Of a DNA stretch of 64,000 nt, positions 58,201-64,000 are shown piece by piece; position 1 is the first letter of the stretch; each line of letters opens with the position of its first letter. This stretch comes from Adiantum capillus-veneris (Eukaryota; Streptophyta; Polypodiopsida; Polypodiales; Pteridaceae). The notes beneath the pieces were generated by a model. That model saw nothing but the letters and a program-made list of their open reading frames with translations, made no database searches and was not told where the DNA came from. The DNA lies in NCBI GenBank assembly GCA_014529385.2, contig CM043966.1, positions 101,663,587 to 101,727,586 of the forward strand, in the 5' to 3' direction. A program made the position numbers and the translations under genes.

Positions 58201-61200
58201 ATTACATTAGGAAGAACTATGTATTAAGGTCCACCACTTGTCCAACCTATAAGGTTATATCTTAAATGGTATCCTTTCTCACCACTTGAAATGCCCATGA
58301 TATGTTTTACATGGGGGTTTCATTCCAAGGTCCACCACTTGTCCAAGCTAACTCTATTCAAACATAGAGAGAAGCAAAGGTCCACCACTTGTCCAAGCTA
58401 ACTCTATTCAAACATAGAGAGAAGCAAAGGTTCACCACTTGTCAAAGCTAGGCTCCATTGAAGCATGGAGAGAAGTAACCTCCATCAATTTTCCAAGATA
58501 GGTGCCATTCAAACATGGAAAGAATCAAGATCTACCATGTCTCCAAGATTCTAGGCTCCATTGAAACACCCTAAAACCATGATATTTTGTACATGGGGTG
58601 TTTACATTCAAGGTCTACCACTTATCTAACGTATTATACCTAGTAGCATGAGTGGTTTGGTCTTAAGATTCACCACTTATCCACTCTATGTCATTCTATT
58701 AAGAATAATTGGGTGTTAAGGTCCACCACTTGTCCAACCTATAAGGGTATATCTTAAATGGTATCCTTCACCACTTGTCAAGGTCCATCACCACTTTTCC
58801 AACCTGTAAGGTTATATCTTGAATGATATTTTTCCTTATCACTTGTAATGTCCATGCTATGTTTTACAAAGGGGTTTTGTTCCAAGACCCACCACTTGTC
58901 CAAGCTAACTCTATTGAAACATAGACAGAAGCAAATGTCCACCACTTGTCCAAGGTAGGCTCCATTGAAACATGGAGAGAAGGATGATCCACCATTTCTC
59001 CAAGATAGGTTTCATTGAAACATTGAGAGAAGCAATCTCCACCATGTCTCCAAGCTAGGCTCCATTGAAATACCCTAAACCCATAATTTTGTACATGAAG
59101 GGTTTACATTCAAGGTCCACCACTTGTCCAACCTATTATCCCTAGTAGCACGAGTGGTTTGGTCTCAAGATACACCACTTGTACACTCTATGTCATTATA
59201 TTAGGAAGAACTATGTATTAAGGTCCACCACTTGTCCAACCTATAAGGTTATATCTTAAATGGTATCCTTTCTCACCACTTGAAATGCCCATGATATGTT
59301 TTACATGGGGGTTTCATTCCAAGGTCCACCACTTGTCCAAGCTAACTCTATTCAAACATAGAGAGAAGCAAAGGTCCACCACTTGTCCAAGCTAACTCTA
59401 TTCAAACATAGAGAGAAGCAAAGGTTCACCACTTGTCAAAGCTAGGCTCCATTGAAGCATGGAGAGAAGTAACCTCCATCAATTTTCCAAGATAGGTGCC
59501 ATTCAAACATGGAAAGAATCAAGATCTACCATGTGTCCAAGATTCTAGGCTCCATTGAAACACCCTAAAACCATTATATTTTGTACATGGGGTGTTTACA
59601 TTCAAGGTCTACCACTTATCTAACGTATTATACCTAGTAGCATGAGTGGTTTGGTCTTAAGATTCACCACTTATCCACACTATGTCATTATATTAAGAAT
59701 AACTGGGTGTTAAGGTCCACCACTTGTCCAACCTATAAGGGTATATCTTAAATGGTATCCTTCACCACTTGTCAAGGTCCATCACCACTTTTCCAACCTG
59801 TAAGGTTATATCTTGAATGATATTTTTCCTTATCACTTGTAATGTCCATGCTATGTTTTACAAAGGGGTTTTGTTCCAAGACCCACCACTTGTCCAAGCT
59901 AACTCTATTGAAACATAGACAGAAGCAAAGGTCCACCACTTGTCCAAGGTAGGCTCTATTGAAACATGGAGAGAAGGATGATCCACCATTTCTCCAAGAT
60001 AGGTTTCATTGAAACATTGAGAGAAGCAATCTCCACCATGTCTCCAAGCTAGGCTCCATTGAAATACCCTAAACCCATAATTTTTTACATGAAGGGTTTA
60101 CATTCAAGGTCCACCACTTGTCCAACCTATTATCCCTAGTAGCACGAGTGGTTTGGTGTCAATATACACCACTTGTACACTCTATGTCATTACATTAGGA
60201 AGAACTATGTATTAAGGTCCACCACTTGTCCAACCTATAAGGTTATATCTTAAATGGTATCCTTTCTCACCACTTGAAATGCCCATGATATGTTTTACAT
60301 GGGGGTTTCATTCCAAGGTCCACCACTTGTCCAAGCTAACTCTATTCAAACATAGAGAGAAGCAAAGGTCCACCACTTGTCCAAGCTAACTCTATTCAAA
60401 CATAGAGAGAAGCAAAGGTTCACCACTTGTCAAAGCTAGGCTCCATTCAAGCATGGAGAGAAGTAAACTCCATCAATTTTCCAAGATAGGTGCCATTCAA
60501 ACATGGAAAGAATCAAGATCTACCATGTCTCCAAGATTCTAGGCTCCATTGAAACACCCTAAAACCATGATATTTTGTACATGGGGTGTTTACATTCAAG
60601 GTCTACCACTTATCTAACGTATTATACCTAGTAGCATGAGTGGTTTGGTCTTAAGATTCACCACTTATCCACTCTATGTCATTATATTAAGAATAATTGG
60701 GTGTTAAGGTCCACCACTTGTCCAACCTATAAGGGTATATCTTAAATGGTATCCTTCACCACTTGTCAAGGTCTATCACCACTTTTCCAACCTGTAAGGT
60801 TATATCTTGAATGATATTTTTCCTTATCACTTGTAATGTCCATGCTATGTTTTACAAAGGGGTTTTGTTCCAAGACCCACCACTTGTCCAAGCTAACTCT
60901 ATTGAAACATAGACAGAAGCAAAGGTCCACCACTTGTCCAAGGTAGGCTCCATTGAAACATGGAGAGAAGGATGATCCACCATTTCTCCAAGATAGGTTT
61001 CATTGAAACATTGAGAGAAGCAATCTCCACCATGTCTCCAAGCTAGGCTCCATTGAAATACCCTAAACCCATAATTTTGTACATGAAGGGTTTACATTCA
61101 AGGTCCACCACTTGTCCAACCTATTATCCCTAGTAGCACGAGTGGTTTGGTCTCAAGATACACCACTTGTACACTCTATGTCATTATATTAGGAATAACT

Positions 61201-62218
61201 ATGTATTAAGGTCCACCACTTGTCCAACCTATAAGGTTATATCTTAAATGGTATCCTTTCTCACCACTTGAAATGCCCATGATATGTTTTACATGGGGGT
61301 TTCATTCCAAGGTCCACCACTTGTCCAAGCTAACTCTATTCAAACATAGAGAGAAGCAAAGGTCCACCACTTGTCCAAGCTAACTCTATTCAAACATAGA
61401 GAGAAGCAAAGGTTCACCACTTGTCAAAGCTAGGCTCCATTGAAGCATGGAGAGAAGTAACCTCCATCAATTTTCCAAGATAGGTGCCATTCAAACATGG
61501 AAAGAATCAAGATCTACCATGTCTCCAAGATTCTAGGCTCCATTGAAACACCCTAAAACCATGATATTTTGTACATGGGGTGTTTACATTCAAGGTCTAC
61601 CACTTATCTAACGTATTATAACTAGTAGCATGAGTGGTTTGGTCTTAAGATTCACCACTTATCCACTCTATGTCATTATATTAAGAATAACTGGGTGTTA
61701 AGGTCCACCACTTGTCCAACCTATAAGGGTATATCTTAAATGGTATCCTTCACCACTTGTCAAGGTCCATCACCACTTTTCCAACCTGTAAGGTTATATC
61801 TTGAATGATATTTTTCCTTATCACTTGTAATGTCCATGCTATGTTTTACAAAGGGGTTTTGTTCCAAGACCCACCACTTGTCCAAGCTAACTCTATTGAA
61901 ACATAGACAGAAGCAAAGGTCCACCACTTGTCCAAGGTAGGCTCCATTGAAACATGGAGAGAAGGATGATCCACCATTTCTCCAAGATAGGCTTCATTGA
62001 AACATTGAGAGAAGCAATCTCCACCATGTCTCCAAGCTAGGCTCCATTGAAATACCCTAAACCCATAATTTTGTACATGAAGGGTTTACATTCAAGGTCC
62101 ACCACTTGTCCAACCTATTATCCCTAGTAGCACGAGTGGTTTGGTCTCAAGATTCACCACTTGTACACTCTATGTCATTATATTAAGAAGAACTATGTGT
62201 TAAGGTCCACCACTTGTC
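55261..62218 (-). repeat. 994-bp higher-order repeat, seven copies
   Basis: The landmark CAACCTATAAGGTTATATC starts at 55,261, 56,255, 57,249, 58,243, 59,237, 60,231 and 61,225, then (as TATATT) at 62,219: every step is exactly 994. Each unit contains two to three older sub-units with the core motif. Copies 3 and 5 share CCATGTGTCC, CCATTATATT, CCACACTATG, ATAATTTTTTACATG and CATTACATTAGG. Copies 4 and 6 share AATAATTGGG. So copies 3-4 and 5-6 form an ABAB pair of 1,988 bases. No indels between copies were found by landmark spacing. Confidence 0.97.
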
Positions 62219-64000
62219 CAACCTATAAGGTTATATTTTAAATGGTATCCTTTCTCACCACTTGAAATGCCCATGATATGTTTTACATGGGAGTTTCATT
62301 CCAAGGTCCACCACTTGTCCAAGCTAACTCTATTAAAACATATAGAGAAATAAAGGTCCACCACTTGTCCAAGCTAGGCTCATTGAAACATGGAGAGAAG
62401 GAACCTCCACTGTTTCTCCTAGATAGGCTCCATTGAAACATGGAGAGAAATAAGCTCCACCATGTTTCCAAGTTGCTAGGCTCCATTGAAATACCCAATA
62501 CCCATAATATTTTGTACATGGGGGGTTTACAATCAAGGTTCACCACTTGTCCAACCTATTATCCTTAGTAGGTTTGGTCTCATGATTCACCACTTGTCCA
62601 CTCTATGTCATTATATTAAGAGGAATTGGGTGTTAAGGTCCACCACTTGTCCAACCTATAATGTTATAGCTTGAATGGTATTTTTTCTCACCACTTGTAA
62701 TGCCCATGACATGATTTACATGGGGGTTTTGTTCCAAGGTCCACCACTTGTCCAAGCTAAATCTATTGAAACATAGAGAGAAACAAAGGTCCACCACTTT
62801 TCCAAGCTAGGCTGCATTGAAACATGGACCTTAATACCAAATTATTTCTAGTAGCATGAGTGATATTTTGTACATGGGGGGTTTACATTCAAGGTCCACC
62901 ACTTGTAGAACCTATTTCCCTAGTAGGTTTGGTCCCAAGTTCACCACTTATCAACTCTATGTCATTATATATAAGAATAATTGGGTGTTAAGGTCCACCA
63001 CTTGTCCAACCTATAAGGTTATATATTAAATGGTATTTTTACTCACCACTTGTAATGCCCATGATATGTTTTACATGGGGGTTTTGTTCCAAGGTCCACC
63101 ACTTTTCCAAGATAACTCTATTCAAACATAGAGAGAAATAAAGGTCCACCACTTGTCCAAGCTAGGCTCCATTGAAACATGGAGAGAATGATGCTCCACC
63201 ATTTATCCAAGATAGGCTGCATTGAAACATGGAGAGAAGCAAGCTTTACCATGTTTCCAAGCTAGGCTCCATTGAAACACTCTAGGGGGTTTTATTTCAA
63301 GGCCCGCCACTTGTTTAACCTATTATCCCTAGTAGCATGAGTGGTTTGGTTTCAAGATTCACCACTTGTACACTCTATGTCATTATATTGTGTTAAGGTC
63401 CACCACTTGTCCAACCTATAAGGTTATATATTAAATGGTATCCTTTCTCGCCACTTGAAATGCCCATGATAAGTTTTACATGGGAGTTTCATTCCAAGAT
63501 CCACCACTTGTCCAAGCTAACCATATTTAAACATAGAGAGAAACAAAGGTCCACGACGTGTCCAAGCTAGGCTCCATTGAAACATGGAGAGAAGGAACCT
63601 CCACCATTTCTCCTAGATAGGCTCCATTATCACATGGACATAAGTAAGTTCCACCATGTCTCCTAGATGCTAGCCTCCATTGAAATACGCAAAATCCATG
63701 ATATTTTTTACATGGGTGATTTACATTCAAGGTCAACCATTTGTCCACCCTATTATCCCTAATAGGTTTGGTCTCACAATTCACCACTTTTCCACTCTAT
63801 GTCATTATAATAAGAGGAATTGGGTGCTAAGGTCCACCACTTGTCCAGCCTATAAGGTTATACCTTCAATGGTATTTTTTCTCACCACTTGTAATGCCCA
63901 TGACATGCTTTACATGGGGGTTTTGTTCCAAGGTTCACCACTTCTCCAAGCTAATTCTATTGAAACATAGAGAGAAACAAAGGTCCACCACTTTTCCAAG

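Larger units (their letters stand above)
53380..64000 (-). repeat. Right arm: inverted core-motif array, runs out of window
   Basis: Contains AAGGTCCACCACTTGTCCAA throughout, the reverse complement of the left-arm core, with the matching spacers (TCCATTGAAACATGGAGAG, CCATGATATGTTTTACATGG). Its inner end, 53,380-53,545 (TAGATCTAAGCAAGTATATA, CAAGCTCAGCTCTAGACAAC), is the inverted counterpart of 44,590-44,750. Outside the 994-bp section, units are about 360-440 bases, as in array B. No end is reached by 64,000. Confidence 0.95.

Noticed and set aside
30263-64000. CRISPR-like array
   Set aside because: Repeats are long, tandem and diverged with repeated rather than unique spacers; the context is a plant nuclear genome.

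Overview
The window looks like nuclear DNA of a land plant with a large, repeat-rich genome. It holds Ty1/copia and chromovirus-type Ty3/gypsy remains, a CACTA-like element, GA microsatellites, spliceosomal introns with GTAAGT/GTATGT donors and pyrimidine-rich acceptors, and very long tandem arrays. No bacterial gene organisation, CRISPR array, rRNA or tRNA gene was recognised. The lineage (fern, lycophyte, gymnosperm or other) cannot be fixed from the sequence.

Layout. 1-1.76 kb: 3' end of a decayed copia element (+) with its 3' LTR. 1.9-6.6 kb: probable non-autonomous LTR element on the minus strand (tRNA-Asp-like primer site near 5.89 kb, a 3' exon-like ORF at 1.92-2.57 kb), with a 1.3-kb CACTA-like element inside and four copies of an ACGCGT-centred palindrome. 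7.1-10.1 kb: broken acidic ORFs beginning with a zinc knuckle. 10.1-13.4 kb: microsatellites and LTR-like DNA. 13.46-14.71 kb: a copia pol remnant (-), cut at 14,715 by a gypsy LTR. 14.7-26.64 kb: two copies of one chromovirus family in opposite orientation, a 5' half (+) and a nearly complete but broken copy (-).

26.9-64 kb is the unusual part. A transposase-like gene (- strand, RNase H-like core, broken by stops) lies at 26.93-30.16 kb. From 30.26 kb to the window end, almost all non-coding DNA is built from repeats sharing the core TTGGACAAGTGGTGGACCTT. These are 316-bp units at 30.3-32 kb, about 23 units of 340-480 bp at 35-44.7 kb, and 994-bp higher-order units at 55.3-62.2 kb. The core is on the plus strand up to about 53 kb and on the minus strand from 53.45 kb on. 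The inner ends of the two arms (44.59-44.75 and 53.38-53.55 kb) are inverted copies of each other. The result is a foldback-like giant inverted repeat with arms of about 10 kb or more around an 8.6-kb gene-bearing centre.

The centre carries two plus-strand genes. One is a multi-exon gene combining a ParB-like segment (DGQHS), a segment resembling N4/N6 DNA methylases with degenerate catalytic motifs, and a C-terminal SET domain; the core repeats also fill its intron. The other is an intact FCP1/HAD phosphatase-like gene. The transposase-like gene and the ParB/methylase/SET gene point away from each other across the array. My inference is that this is one large transposon-like system with chromatin- or DNA-modifying cargo. 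The repeat core may be a binding site for one of its proteins.

Most coding remains are damaged. Premature stops are mainly TAG where glutamine CAG would fit, consistent with C-to-T decay of methylated DNA. Most frameshifts are single-base losses in short A/T runs, so some may be assembly errors.
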